The notes under the pieces were generated by a model. That model worked only from the letters and a program-made list of their open reading frames with translations. It searched no databases and was not told the origin of the DNA. DNA of 19,571 nucleotides from Acidithiobacillus sulfuriphilus (lineage in GTDB: Bacteria; Pseudomonadota; Gammaproteobacteria; Acidithiobacillales; Acidithiobacillaceae), in assembly GCF_003721225.1 (NCBI RefSeq), contig NZ_RIZI01000136.1:1-19571 (forward strand), written 5' to 3'. The translations under genes were made by a program, and so were the position numbers. Shown piece after piece: positions 7,396 through 16,775 of this stretch. Each line of letters starts with the position of its first letter. Position 1 is the stretch's first letter.

Positions 7396-7424
7396 ATTGT
7401 AGCGGCATCTTGCACCGGCAACAA
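7396..7424 (-). promoter_or_regulatory. Sigma70-like promoter of the Xre-RES-primase/helicase operon
   Basis: On the minus strand, TTGTTG (7424-7419) and TACAAT (7401-7396) are separated by exactly 17 nt. TACAAT differs from the consensus -10 by one base; the -35 matches only the TTG part. The predicted start point lies about 30 nt before the ATG at 7360, giving a short leader with a strong RBS. No clear antitoxin operator palindrome is visible beside it. Confidence 0.5.
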
Positions 7425-8160
7425 TGCGGCCTCCTGCGGCGTGCTGCAAACGTCCTGCCGCTCCGAGGACATGGAGGAAAACGGGCCACAGTGCTGTTGC
7501 CCCACACCGATTTCCAAAAAAGCCGCATGGTATGGTGAATCTATGGCCAATGCATAGACGGCCTCACCGGAAGAACGGGAAGAAACCTCAGTTCCTCAAG
7601 AAATCACCACGGACAATTTCATGACCTGAAAAGTCCATTGGCCCTCTATGCGGCCCTTCGCGCCGCGAGCGTCCCCCATGCCTTGGCGGAAAGCGCCGCC
7701 TATGCGTTGTCCGAGCCCCGAGGATATACTGACATTTGCCGAGGAGCTGAAACAGCACATGTTGCCTACCGCGGATGGCAACCGCATTCCGCGGCAAGGA
7801 GCTACCGACCGATAGAGACAGGAGGCTACCCTGCAGCCATTCCCCTGCAAACGCCTCTACATAGGCCGATGCCCGGACCGCCTGGGCGCGCTCTGATGGT
7901 TGCCCTGGCCCTGGTGTTAATTGGTCAGTGGCAGGCCGCTTTGGCACTCGCCATTCTGGTGCTCATATTGCCCTCAATCAAATCCGCTGATTCTGCTGAA
8001 CAGATCGGAACGACACTACGTCCACTTGTTTCCATCTCGAATTTGGGGAGAACCGAGTCCTGGCAATCATCTGACACTGGCGAGAAGCACCACACAATCT
8101 TGATGCGGTGTACTCGCTGAGATGATAAAATGATTTTATTGATCAGCGCGAAATCACTGG
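7425..8160. other. No supported gene; degenerate accessory DNA
   Basis: This stretch between the two divergent operons holds only weak frames. One (7648-7815, plus) has a short credible-looking piece, SPEDILTFAEELKQHMLP, but no RBS. Another (7869-8120, plus) encodes 83 residues with one hydrophobic segment (MVALALVLIGQWQAALALAI), also without an RBS. The best RBS-like AGGAGG (around 7820) is not followed by a useful start codon. These may be remains of genes broken by insertion or deletion. I see no RNA gene or repeat here. Confidence 0.4.
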
Positions 8161-8376
8161 GCGCTCCAGATGTTCATGGCTCTTTTGGAGATTTTGCGCT
8201 TCGATGAATCCGCCATCTGGCAATATGCTCAGATTCGGGCCGATCTGGAGCGGCAGGGGGAGCTAGGCGCAATGGACACGATGATCGCAGCACATGCCTT
8301 GTGCTGCTCGGCGCTATATTGGTTACCAAAAATACCAAAGCGTTCTCGCGCGTGACCGCTCTAACTGTGGAGATCT
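8161..8376 (+). pseudogene. vapC: vapC relic: PIN-domain toxin C-terminal half with a frameshift
   Basis: Frame 1 reads LLEILRFDESAIWQYAQIR, then ADLERQG and MDTMIAAHAL. The similarity then jumps to frame 3 near 8302-8310, where it reads GAILVTKNTKAFSRVTALTV and EIW. Together they match the C-terminal half of VapC toxins (YxxIRAxLExxGxPxGxxDxxIAAHALxxGxxLVTxNxxEFxRVxGL). Eight bases sit between the two pieces where a multiple of three is expected. The N-terminal half with the first catalytic Asp is missing, because frame 1 closes upstream at the TGA at 8119-8121. No vapB is seen. The gene is non-functional. Confidence 0.8.
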
Positions 8377-8389
8377 GGGTATGTATATT
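8361..8389 (+). promoter_or_regulatory. Weak promoter candidate for the helicase operon
   Basis: TATATT (8384-8389) with a poor -35 (CTAACT, 8361-8366) at 17-nt spacing lies about 57 nt before the ATG at 8446. It is the only AT-rich hexamer pair directly upstream of the large operon. Support is weak; the real promoter may lie further upstream. Confidence 0.25.
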
Positions 8390-8445
8390 CGGGTTTGGAT
8401 CATCGGCATCCCCTCGGGCATCTTCACAATAGACCGGCGGGAATA

Positions 8446-11400
8446 ATGGATAACGTCTTTAAGTTTCGCGAACAACTCATCCATGAATACAGCACTTTCT
8501 CCCGCAGCTTTGCGCGTATTGACGCCGCAGACATCCGCGAAACGGTGCAGCGTGAATATGACAAGGGTCGCTACTGGCCGGACCCCCTCATCCAGATCAA
8601 CCCCAACTATAAGCGCGGGCATACCGTCCAGGAACTGGTCAAAGAAGGTCTTCTGCACCGGGCCTGCGCCGATATTTTCCAAGTAGGTAAAGCGGAGGGA
8701 CGACCGCTGCCGCTCCAGCTCTATACCCATCAGGAAGAGGCGCTGGCCAAAGGTCGACAGCGGCAAAGCTACGTGGTCACGACAGGCACCGGCTCGGGAA
8801 AATCCCTCTCCTTCTTCATCCCGGTCATCGATAGCATCCTGAAAGGAAAGGAGGCCGATGCCCACGGCACCCCTCGCACCCGCGCCATCGTCATCTATCC
8901 CATGAATGCGCTGGCCAACAGCCAGTTGGAGGAGCTCAACAAATTCCTATTCGGCTATGCCGCCGAGCAACAGCCTTTCACCGTGGCACGCTACACGGGG
9001 CAGGAGTCCCCCGCTGAACGCAATGAGCTAGCGAACAATCCGCCCGACATTCTCCTCACCAACTTCATGATGCTGGAACTCATCCTCACCCGTTTTGATG
9101 AGGATGACCGCCAAGTCGTCGAGCATTGTCACGGGCTGGAGTTTCTGATTCTCGACGAACTGCACACCTATCGGGGGCGTCAGGGAGCCGACGTGGCCCT
9201 GCTGGTGCGCCGCCTGCGCGAGCGCCTGCAGGCCCATAATCTCGTGTGCATCGGAACTTCCGCCACCATGTCCAGCATGGATGCGCATGTCGATCGCAAC
9301 AACACCGTAGCTGCTGTGGCCAGCAAACTTTTTGGTACCCGGATATCGGGGAATGACGTGATTGGCGAAACGCTGGAACGGGTGACGGCCCCCCTCAAGG
9401 ACGTCGCCGCCATTCAAGCCGCATTGCCCGCCGCCATACGCCGGGAACACCATATCTGGGCCGATTTTCCCGCTTTTCAGTCAGACCCCCTGGCCATTTG
9501 GGTGGAACTGAATCTAGGCATCGAACTGTGCGAAAACGAACCCCCGCGCCGTGCACAACCCATGAATGTCAAAACGGCCAGTGAAAAGCTGGCGGCAGAC
9601 AGCGGCTGTTCCGTGGAGGAGAGCCGCAGCACCTTGCAGCGATTCCTACTGGCCGCCCATGAGACCCACACGCCCCAGGGGCGCCCCCCCTTCGCCTTCA
9701 AGCTGCATCAGTTCATTAGCGGCCCCGGCAAGGTGCTCACGACCTTAGAAGCGCCTGGTACCCGCCACGTCACCCTCGACGCCCAGCGCTTCGCGCCCGG
9801 CCGGCAAGCGGAAGGGGTGGAACTCTATCCGGCGCATTTTTGCCGGGATTGTGGTCAGGAATACTACCCGGTCTGGCATGCCAAAAATGATTCGGCAGGC
9901 TATCGGCCCCGCGAAATTGACGATATTACCACCGATGACAATGAAGATACCGTCTACGGCTTTCTTTGCCCAATCCGCGCCGATCAGCAATACCATGGTC
10001 AACTGGAGGATCTACCGGAAAACTGGCTCGATTTTACCCGTGACGAGGTGAAGGTCCGGCAAAACTACAAAAAGGCGATCCCGCAACCGGTGCTCGTCAA
10101 TGCCCAGGGACAGGAAGGGCGTGGCGAGCGTTACTGGCACATCCCCGGCAAATTCCGCTTTTGTCTGAAATGCGGTCAGGTCCATGAGGCCCACGGCAAA
10201 GACATCAACCGCCTCGCGAGCCTTTCCGGTGAGGGCCGTTCCTCGGCCACCACCATGCTCACCCTCAGCGCCCTCCGTTTGCTCTTCTGTGCTCCTGAGC
10301 CGCTGGCCGGTCGGGCCGACCCGCGCAAGCTGCTGGGGTTTACGGACAACCGGCAGGACGCCGCTTTACAGGCGGGGCACTTCAACGACTTCATTTTTCT
10401 GCTGACGCTGCGTTCCGGCCTCATCGGCGCACTGCAAAACGGCAGCGGCCTGCTCAACGAGGAACAACTGGCCGACGCCGTATTCAAAGCCCTGGGGTTT
10501 GATCAGATCAACGAGGCCACTCTGGTCGAATATCTGCGCAATCCCAAGCTCATGGGGTTGGCGCGGCAGGAAGCGCAAAGAACGCTGCGTTTTATCATCG
10601 GCTACCGCCTGCTCCGCGATCTGCGCCGGGGCTGGCGGTTCAACAATCCCAATCTCGACCAGCTCGGCCTGATCGACATCCGTTATCGCGGTCTGGACGA
10701 ATTCAGCGCCACGGACAGCCTCTTTGCCCAGAACGCCAGGCTGTCCGTGCTCAGTGGACCCCATCGCGCGGCGCTTTGCCAGATGGTCTTTGACGTCATG
10801 CGTCGTAGCCTCTGTCTGGAAAGCCGCTATCTGGATGCCGTCGAGCAGGACAAGGCCAGAAACAGCGCCTACACCACCCTCAATGACCGCTGGGCCTTCG
10901 CCGCCGACGAATCGCTGGAAACCGCGAGAACCCTGATTTTCGGCAAACGGCCGGAGTATAAGGGGAAGGCGCGTGCCGATCTGATCAGCGGCGGACCACG
11001 TTCCCGGCTGCTCCGTCAGGTCAAGAATGCCACCTTCTGGAAAGACAGCGTCTGGGCAGGACAGGTCACCCAATGGAAAGACGCCGAATGGGCCGAACTG
11101 ATCGAAGCGACGCTCCAGGCCGCCAACCTCTATGGTTATGTGCAAAAGCACCCCATGGAAAACCATCTGGTGGGTTGGCGGCTGAATGCGGGTGCCCTCG
11201 ACTGGTGCCTGACGGCCAATGAGCCAGACACCGACAACCGCCAGTCCAATGTCTTCTTCCGTCAACTCTATCTCAACATCGCCGAACTCTTGCGCCAGCC
11301 GGAGCACCCGCTCTTCGCCTTTGAGGCGCAGGAGCATACCGCGCAAGTGGATTCCTCGCGCCGCCAGTTGCTGGAACAGCGCTTCCGCTACACCGAAAAA

Positions 11401-13740
11401 GACCGCCACGACTGGGCCAGCAATCCCGCTCATGAAGCGCCTCTGGAGCGCTTGCCGGTTATGTTCTGCTCCCCCACCATGGAGCTGGGCGTCGATATTT
11501 CGGCCCTCAATACAGTGTACCTGCGCAATGTGCCGCCCACCCCCGCCAATTATGCCCAGCGCAGCGGTCGTGCTGGGCGCTCCGGCCAGCAGGCGCTGGT
11601 CATCACCTACTGTGCCGCCCAGAGCCCCCACGATCAATGGTTTTTCCACCATGCCAACGAGATGGTCCATGGCGTGGTCAAGTCGCCCACCCTTGATCTG
11701 GCCAATCGCGACCTGGTGGAAAGCCATCTGCATGCGGTCTGGCTGGCCTGCGCGGAAATAGACCTCCCTTCCGGCATCAACGAACTACTGGATCTCGACC
11801 AGCCGGGCAAGCCGTTGAAACCGCATTATCAGGACTGCCTGAACAATACCACCGTTCAGGACCACGCCCAGAAGAGCGCCGCGCGGGTCATCGATCAACT
11901 CCACAACGAACTGCAGGACAGCGACTGGTTCTCCCTGGATTATGTACAAAAAGTCATCGCAATGGCCCCCCAGAGCTTCTCTGGAGCACTGCAGCGCTGG
12001 CGGGAGCTCTTTGACTCCACCCGCGCCCAGATGGACATGGCCGATCATCTCGTCAAAAGCCACACCGCCTCCCATGGCGAGCGACTGAATGCCCAGCGCC
12101 GCTATGGGGATGCTGCCCGGCAATATGCGGTCCTGCTCAAGACGGGCAATACCCAGAACGCCGACTTCTACACCTATCGTTACCTCGCCAGCCAGGGCTT
12201 CCTGCCCGGCTACAACTTCCCGCGTCTACCCCTGATGGCATGGATTCCCGCCAGTGGCGGCAACACCATGAGCGGGAGGGAGGACGAAGGCAGCATGGTC
12301 AGCCGCCCGCGTTTTCTGGGACTCTCGGAGTTCGGTCCGCGCAGTCTCATCTATCATCAGGGCCGCATGTATCGCGTGGTGCGGGCCAAACTCAACGTCG
12401 GATCGGCGGATCACATTTCCGGCAACAGCCAGTTGGCCACCATCGCTTCCCTGGTCTGCAGCCAGTGCGGGTATGGTCACCTGGGCGCTCCTGGCGGCAG
12501 CGACCCCTTGGTCAACCGCTGCGAAAACTGTGATGCCCTGCTGACAGAGCACGACTGGGTGCGGGAACTCTATCGCATAGAAACCGTGGAAACCGTGGCG
12601 GTGGAACGTATTTCCATCAATGACGAAGACCGCCAGCGGCAGGGCTTCGAGCTGCAAAGTACCTACCGCTTCCTGCCCGGTCCCGACGGCGTCATCCAGA
12701 AACGCAAGGCCGCCGTGCGCAACGGCGATGAAGTGCTGGCTGAACTCACCTACGCCCCTGCCGCCCGCCTGTGGCGCATCAATCGCGGCTGGCGGCGGCG
12801 CAAGAACAAGGAGCAACTGGGTTTCTATATCAACCCCATTACCGGCACTTGGAGCAAGCAGGATGATCCCAATGCATCCGGTGAAAGCCAGGAAAAGGAA
12901 GAAGGCCTACTCGACAAGGTCCCCAATCAGCGCATCGTGCCCTTTGTCGAAGATCATCGGAACCTGCTGATCCTGGCTCCGGCACAAACGCTTTCCTTAG
13001 AGGCCATGGCCACCCTGCAAGCCGCCCTGAAGCGGGGCATCGAAATGACCTTCCAGATCGAAGAAGCCGAACTGGTGGCTGAGCCCCTGCCCAAAAGCGA
13101 CGAACGCCGCGCCCTGATGTTTTACGAAGCCGCCGAGGGCGGTGCCGGTGTTCTGACCCGACTGGTCAGCGAACCGGCCAGTCTCCGGGAAGTCGCCAGT
13201 GCCGCCTTGCAGATGATGCACTATGGCAAAGCGGAAGACGGCCCCTGGCAGTTTGAGGCACTGGAGGCGACGGACAAGCACATCTGCGAGGCGGGCTGCT
13301 ACCAGTGCTTGTTGTCCTACTTCAATCAGCCGGACCACGAAAACATCAACCGCCGCAACGCCGATGCCCTCAAACTGCTGGTGGCGCTGGCCAACGCCGA
13401 GGTGCATCTGATCGCCGCTGTCACCGCATCGACGCTTACCCCATCGCAACCCTTTGTCCCCGGTCAGAGCACATCCGCGCAATGGTTGCAGGCCATCACA
13501 CAGGCCGGTTTCCGCTTGCCCGACGCCACCGATGTCCCCGTCCAGCAAGGCGCCGCCATCGCCGCCGCTCAGTATGCCGCCGCCCGGGCCCTGGTCTTTC
13601 TGACGCCCATCAGCCCCGATCTGCATAGGGTACTCAGCGATAAGGGCTGGCAGGTGTTGGACTTCACGGACCCGGCCCATTGGTCGATCCGATTCGCCGC
13701 TTATCCCGAGATATTCGGCCTGCCCGAGAACATCCAATGA
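8446..13740 (+). CDS. Large DEAD/DEAH helicase with DUF1998-type Zn domain (DISARM/Druantia-like)
   Basis: This is a 1764-residue protein. An N-terminal region (YWPDPLIQINPNYKRG at 43-58) precedes the first RecA-like domain: TGTGSGKS (113-120), DELH (237-240) and TSAT (271-274). A very long insertion follows with paired cysteines (C466/C469 and C573/C576). The second RecA-like domain has ELGVDIS (1013-1019) and QRSGRAGR (1038-1045). Further cysteines (C1338/C1341, C1359/C1362) and a terminal C1614, C1618, C1621 cluster in GCYQCLLSY form a DUF1998-like zinc domain as in MrfA, DruE and DrmB. It joins in one chain what DISARM splits between DrmA and DrmB. ATG 8446 is preferred over a TTG 17 codons upstream because GGGA precedes it and the family-like sequence starts there. 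The stop overlaps the next start by 4 nt (ATGA). It probably translocates on DNA in a restriction-like defence complex. Confidence 0.9.
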   Translation: MDNVFKFREQLIHEYSTFSRSFARIDAADIRETVQREYDKGRYWPDPLIQINPNYKRGHTVQELVKEGLLHRACADIFQVGKAEGRPLPLQLYTHQEEALAKGRQRQSYVVTTGTGSGKSLSFFIPVIDSILKGKEADAHGTPRTRAIVIYPMNALANSQLEELNKFLFGYAAEQQPFTVARYTGQESPAERNELANNPPDILLTNFMMLELILTRFDEDDRQVVEHCHGLEFLILDELHTYRGRQGADVALLVRRLRERLQAHNLVCIGTSATMSSMDAHVDRNNTVAAVASKLFGTRISGNDVIGETLERVTAPLKDVAAIQAALPAAIRREHHIWADFPAFQSDPLAIWVELNLGIELCENEPPRRAQPMNVKTASEKLAADSGCSVEESRSTLQRFLLAAHETHTPQGRPPFAFKLHQFISGPGKVLTTLEAPGTRHVTLDAQRFAPGRQAEGVELYPAHFCRDCGQEYYPVWHAKNDSAGYRPREIDDITTDDNEDTVYGFLCPIRADQQYHGQLEDLPENWLDFTRDEVKVRQNYKKAIPQPVLVNAQGQEGRGERYWHIPGKFRFCLKCGQVHEAHGKDINRLASLSGEGRSSATTMLTLSALRLLFCAPEPLAGRADPRKLLGFTDNRQDAALQAGHFNDFIFLLTLRSGLIGALQNGSGLLNEEQLADAVFKALGFDQINEATLVEYLRNPKLMGLARQEAQRTLRFIIGYRLLRDLRRGWRFNNPNLDQLGLIDIRYRGLDEFSATDSLFAQNARLSVLSGPHRAALCQMVFDVMRRSLCLESRYLDAVEQDKARNSAYTTLNDRWAFAADESLETARTLIFGKRPEYKGKARADLISGGPRSRLLRQVKNATFWKDSVWAGQVTQWKDAEWAELIEATLQAANLYGYVQKHPMENHLVGWRLNAGALDWCLTANEPDTDNRQSNVFFRQLYLNIAELLRQPEHPLFAFEAQEHTAQVDSSRRQLLEQRFRYTEKDRHDWASNPAHEAPLERLPVMFCSPTMELGVDISALNTVYLRNVPPTPANYAQRSGRAGRSGQQALVITYCAAQSPHDQWFFHHANEMVHGVVKSPTLDLANRDLVESHLHAVWLACAEIDLPSGINELLDLDQPGKPLKPHYQDCLNNTTVQDHAQKSAARVIDQLHNELQDSDWFSLDYVQKVIAMAPQSFSGALQRWRELFDSTRAQMDMADHLVKSHTASHGERLNAQRRYGDAARQYAVLLKTGNTQNADFYTYRYLASQGFLPGYNFPRLPLMAWIPASGGNTMSGREDEGSMVSRPRFLGLSEFGPRSLIYHQGRMYRVVRAKLNVGSADHISGNSQLATIASLVCSQCGYGHLGAPGGSDPLVNRCENCDALLTEHDWVRELYRIETVETVAVERISINDEDRQRQGFELQSTYRFLPGPDGVIQKRKAAVRNGDEVLAELTYAPAARLWRINRGWRRRKNKEQLGFYINPITGTWSKQDDPNASGESQEKEEGLLDKVPNQRIVPFVEDHRNLLILAPAQTLSLEAMATLQAALKRGIEMTFQIEEAELVAEPLPKSDERRALMFYEAAEGGAGVLTRLVSEPASLREVASAALQMMHYGKAEDGPWQFEALEATDKHICEAGCYQCLLSYFNQPDHENINRRNADALKLLVALANAEVHLIAAVTASTLTPSQPFVPGQSTSAQWLQAITQAGFRLPDATDVPVQQGAAIAAAQYAAARALVFLTPISPDLHRVLSDKGWQVLDFTDPAHWSIRFAAYPEIFGLPENIQ

Positions 13741-16514
13741 CCCGCATCGAACACGACTTCATGCCCGGCAACCTCGTGCGCGCGCGGGGTCGCGAATGGG
13801 TGGTGCAAAGCGACTCCCGCCACGACTGGTTGCGCCTGCGCCCGCTGGGTGGCGCCGACGACGACAGCATCGCCCTGATCCCCGTGCTGGAACTGCAAGA
13901 GATCGCGCCCGCCACCTTTCCCTGGCCCGATCCGGAACAGGCGGGCAACCATGCCGCCGCCCTGCTGCTGCGCGATGCCTTGCGCCTGAAGCTGCGCGCC
14001 GGCGGCGGTCCCTTCCGGGCCTTCGGCAACATCGCCGTCGAGCCGCGCGCTTATCAACTCGTGCCACTGCTCATGGCCCTGCGCCTGTCCACCGTGCGTC
14101 TACTCATCGCCGACGACGTCGGGGTCGGCAAAACCATCGAGGCTGGACTGATCGTGCGGGAATTGATGGATCGCGGCGAAATTCGCCACCTCGCGGTGCT
14201 ATGCCCGCCGCATCTAGTGGAGCAATGGCAAAACGAACTGGAAAGCCGCTTCAATCTGCAAACCGTGGCCCTCACCTCTGCCTCTGCCTCCCGCATCGAG
14301 CGCGACCTGCCCCATGGGATTGGTCTCTTTGATTATCACCCGGTGGTCGTGGTCAGCCTCGACTACATCAAAAGTGAGCGTCATCGCGCCCACTTCCTCA
14401 GCACGGCCCCCGAGTGCGTGATCGTGGATGAGGCCCATACCTGCGCCAGCAGCGGACAAGGTAAGCAACTGCGTTTCCAGCTCTTGCAGCAACTCAGTCA
14501 AAATCCAGAACGCCACCTGATTTTGCTCACCGCGACCCCGCACTCGGGGGACGAGGCCGCCTTTTACAACCTGCTTTCGCTCCTCGATCCGCGCTTTCTT
14601 GAGCTACAAGGACACACCGCAGCCAATGATCCGCTGCGGCTGGAGTTGGCCCGCCATTTCGTGCAGCGCCGCCGTAAAGATATTGCCGAATGGCAGGCGG
14701 AAACCGGCGATGGCCGAGGCTTCCCGCGCCGCATGAAAGCCGAGATCACCTACCCGCTGAGCGGCGACTGGGGCGCATTCTTCGACGCCGTGCAAAACTA
14801 CTGCCGGGAACTCGCCGAAGACATCGAAGCGCGAGAGGCTGGCCATGCGCGTTTGGTCTGGTACGCCACCCTCGCGCTGCTGCGTTGCGTGGCCTCTTCT
14901 CCGGCCGCCGCCGTCAAAGCCCTGACGACCCGGCTGGACAACACCCTCAGCGACAACGAATGGCTCACCGACGAGCGTTTATACGACGGTGAAGCCGACG
15001 ACCTGGACAGCAACGATCTCGAACCACCCGCACAGATGGTCCATGCCGGGCATTTGCAAACGCTGATCAACGAAGCGGAACGGCTCTCGGGCCAGACAGG
15101 CGATCCCAAGCTGGCGGTATTGATCCAACATCTCCATGCGCTGCTAAAAGAGGGCTTTCACCCCGTCGTATTCTGCCGCTACATCGCCACTGCCCACTAT
15201 GTGGCCGACCATCTCAAACAAGCTTTCCCCAAAACGGCCATCGACGCCGTTACCGGCGAATACACCCCCGAGGAGCGCCGCGAGCGGGTGGAGGCGCTGG
15301 CGGAAGGCGAATCCCGCATCCTCGTCGCTACCGACTGCCTCTCCGAAGGCATCAACCTGCAGCACCTGTTCACCGCCGTCGTCCACTACGACCTAGCCTG
15401 GAACCCAACCCGCCACGAACAGCGCGAAGGCCGCGTCGATCGCTTCGGTCAGCAGGCCCCCGAAGTGCGCTGCACCATGCTCTACGGACAGGACAACCCG
15501 GTCGATGGCTTTGTGCTCAACGTCATCCTGCGCAAGGGCGAAGCCATCGAGAAGGAACTCGGCGTGCTGGTGCCCATGCCCGAAGACGAAGCCCGCATCA
15601 AGCAGGCGCTGGTCAAGGCGGCACTGATGAAGCGCAGCAACGCCCATACCGCGCAGTTGGGTTTCGACTTTGGCGAATCCGAACAGATCCTCGCCCCCCT
15701 GCAAGCCCGCTGGCAAGACGCCCTGCAAAAAGCCAAGACCAACCGCACCGTCTTTGCCCAGCGCCGCATCCGTCCCGACGAGGTGCTGCCCGAATGGCAG
15801 AAAGAACAACAAGCGCTGGGCACCCAGGCCGATGTGCAGCGCTTCGTGCATAGCGCCTGCGCCCGCCTCAACGCTCCGCTGGAAAAAGCCCGCAAGGAGC
15901 AGTTTCGCCTGCTGCCGCAACATCTGCCGGAAACGCTGCGGCTGCGTCTGGCCGATGAAAGCATCAACAAGGCCCTGACCATCGATTTCCAAGAACTGCA
16001 CCGCAGCCACCCGCTGGTGACGGTCCTTGCCGACTATCTCCTCGAAACCAGCCTTGCAGACGGCAGCCCCATTGCCGCGCGTTGCGCCGCTACCCTCACC
16101 GATGCCGTGGACGTGGTCACCACGCTGTACCTGCTCCGTCTGCGCCATCAGCTCAGCTATGTGCGCCGCCGTGAACCGTTCCAGATGATGGCCGAAGAAA
16201 CCGTCACCCTCGCGGTCAGGGGCCGCAGTGATCCTGAATGGCTGAGCGGCGATTCCGTCAATGCGCTGCTCGAATGCACCCCCACGGGCAACCTGCCGCC
16301 GGAAGGGGTGCAACGCGAAATCCGCACCGCACTGGACTTTTTATGCGCCCACCCGCAGCAACTGGAAGCCCTGGCGCAGAACCGCGCCGTCACTCTGCTC
16401 GAAGACCACCGCCGCGTGCGCGAGGCGGCGCGCGATGTCGGCCAGTACAGCGTTAGCGCCTGTCTGCCGGTGGACGTGATCGGCGTCTATGTGTTGTTGC
16501 CGGACACTCTGTAA
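13737..16514 (+). CDS. SNF2-family helicase/ATPase (DrmD-like)
   Basis: This is a 925-residue protein. Residues 1-60 form a small N-terminal domain (MPGNLVRARGREWVV). The SNF2 ATPase core has the Q-like RAYQL at 104-108, DVGVGKT (127-133), DEAH (231-234) and LTATPHSGDE. The second lobe has ATDCLSEGINLQ and the arginine-finger motif QREGRVDRFGQ (562-572). The C-terminal 350 residues are helical with no recognised motif. Layout and size match the SNF2 protein DrmD of DISARM and RapA-like ATPases. ATG 13737 overlaps the upstream stop as ATGA, so the two are translationally coupled. The longer frame from 13680 would run inside the upstream gene. It probably remodels or scans DNA together with the large helicase and the methylase downstream. 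Confidence 0.9.
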   Translation: MTRIEHDFMPGNLVRARGREWVVQSDSRHDWLRLRPLGGADDDSIALIPVLELQEIAPATFPWPDPEQAGNHAAALLLRDALRLKLRAGGGPFRAFGNIAVEPRAYQLVPLLMALRLSTVRLLIADDVGVGKTIEAGLIVRELMDRGEIRHLAVLCPPHLVEQWQNELESRFNLQTVALTSASASRIERDLPHGIGLFDYHPVVVVSLDYIKSERHRAHFLSTAPECVIVDEAHTCASSGQGKQLRFQLLQQLSQNPERHLILLTATPHSGDEAAFYNLLSLLDPRFLELQGHTAANDPLRLELARHFVQRRRKDIAEWQAETGDGRGFPRRMKAEITYPLSGDWGAFFDAVQNYCRELAEDIEAREAGHARLVWYATLALLRCVASSPAAAVKALTTRLDNTLSDNEWLTDERLYDGEADDLDSNDLEPPAQMVHAGHLQTLINEAERLSGQTGDPKLAVLIQHLHALLKEGFHPVVFCRYIATAHYVADHLKQAFPKTAIDAVTGEYTPEERRERVEALAEGESRILVATDCLSEGINLQHLFTAVVHYDLAWNPTRHEQREGRVDRFGQQAPEVRCTMLYGQDNPVDGFVLNVILRKGEAIEKELGVLVPMPEDEARIKQALVKAALMKRSNAHTAQLGFDFGESEQILAPLQARWQDALQKAKTNRTVFAQRRIRPDEVLPEWQKEQQALGTQADVQRFVHSACARLNAPLEKARKEQFRLLPQHLPETLRLRLADESINKALTIDFQELHRSHPLVTVLADYLLETSLADGSPIAARCAATLTDAVDVVTTLYLLRLRHQLSYVRRREPFQMMAEETVTLAVRGRSDPEWLSGDSVNALLECTPTGNLPPEGVQREIRTALDFLCAHPQQLEALAQNRAVTLLEDHRRVREAARDVGQYSVSACLPVDVIGVYVLLPDTL

Positions 16515-16532
16515 TGTACACTTTGATGTACA
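16515..16532 (+). promoter_or_regulatory. Twin TGTACA operator-like site before the TA pair
   Basis: Two perfect TGTACA palindromes (16515-16520 and 16527-16532) lie 12 nt apart, about one helical turn, in the 39-nt gap before the antitoxin gene. Each is self-complementary, so the pair is both a direct and an inverted repeat. Such sites are the usual binding sites for antitoxin dimers in Phd/VapB-type operons. A GGGAG RBS follows at 16542-16546. The pair probably gives the TA module its own autoregulated transcription inside the larger operon. Confidence 0.6.
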
Positions 16533-16553
16533 TCATCTGACGGGAGCACATTC

Positions 16554-16775
16554 ATGCCGGAAACCACCTTCACCGATTTACGCAACCACGCCAAGACCTG
16601 GTTCGATCTGGTCGAGAGCGGACAGACGGTGCGCGTATTGCGCAACGGCAAACCCATCGCCGAAATCCATCCCATCCCGGCGCAACTGCCCTCCTGGAAG
16701 CAGCGTCCGGCACGCCCGCTGGCCATCGGCGGCAAGGAGATCAGCCGGCTCATCCTCGATGAGCGCGGAGACTGA
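16554..16775 (+). CDS. Phd/YefM-family antitoxin
   Basis: This 73-residue protein has the typical Phd/YefM antitoxin layout: an N-terminal DNA-binding half (TFTDLRNHAKTWFDLVESGQ, then TVRVLRNGKPIAEIHPI) and a flexible C-terminal tail (SRLILDERGD) for toxin binding. The ATG follows GGGAG with 7-nt spacing. Its stop overlaps the toxin ATG by one base (TGATG). It should neutralise the PIN toxin encoded next and repress through the TGTACA pair upstream. Confidence 0.9.
   Translation: MPETTFTDLRNHAKTWFDLVESGQTVRVLRNGKPIAEIHPIPAQLPSWKQRPARPLAIGGKEISRLILDERGD

Noticed and set aside
7638..8120. 160-codon plus-strand frame with one hydrophobic segment
   Set aside because: Starts with TTG without an RBS, the N-terminal half has no protein-like pattern, and no family is recognised; kept only as a remark in the intergenic entry.
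10366..11733. Long antisense open frame of 455 codons inside the large helicase gene
   Set aside because: It is the GC-rich shadow of an intact helicase frame with all motifs; its translation shows low-complexity Gly/Val/Gln-rich residues and no domain.
15393..16313. Antisense open frame of 306 codons inside the SNF2 gene
   Set aside because: Shadow of a motif-complete gene; no RBS and no recognisable domain.
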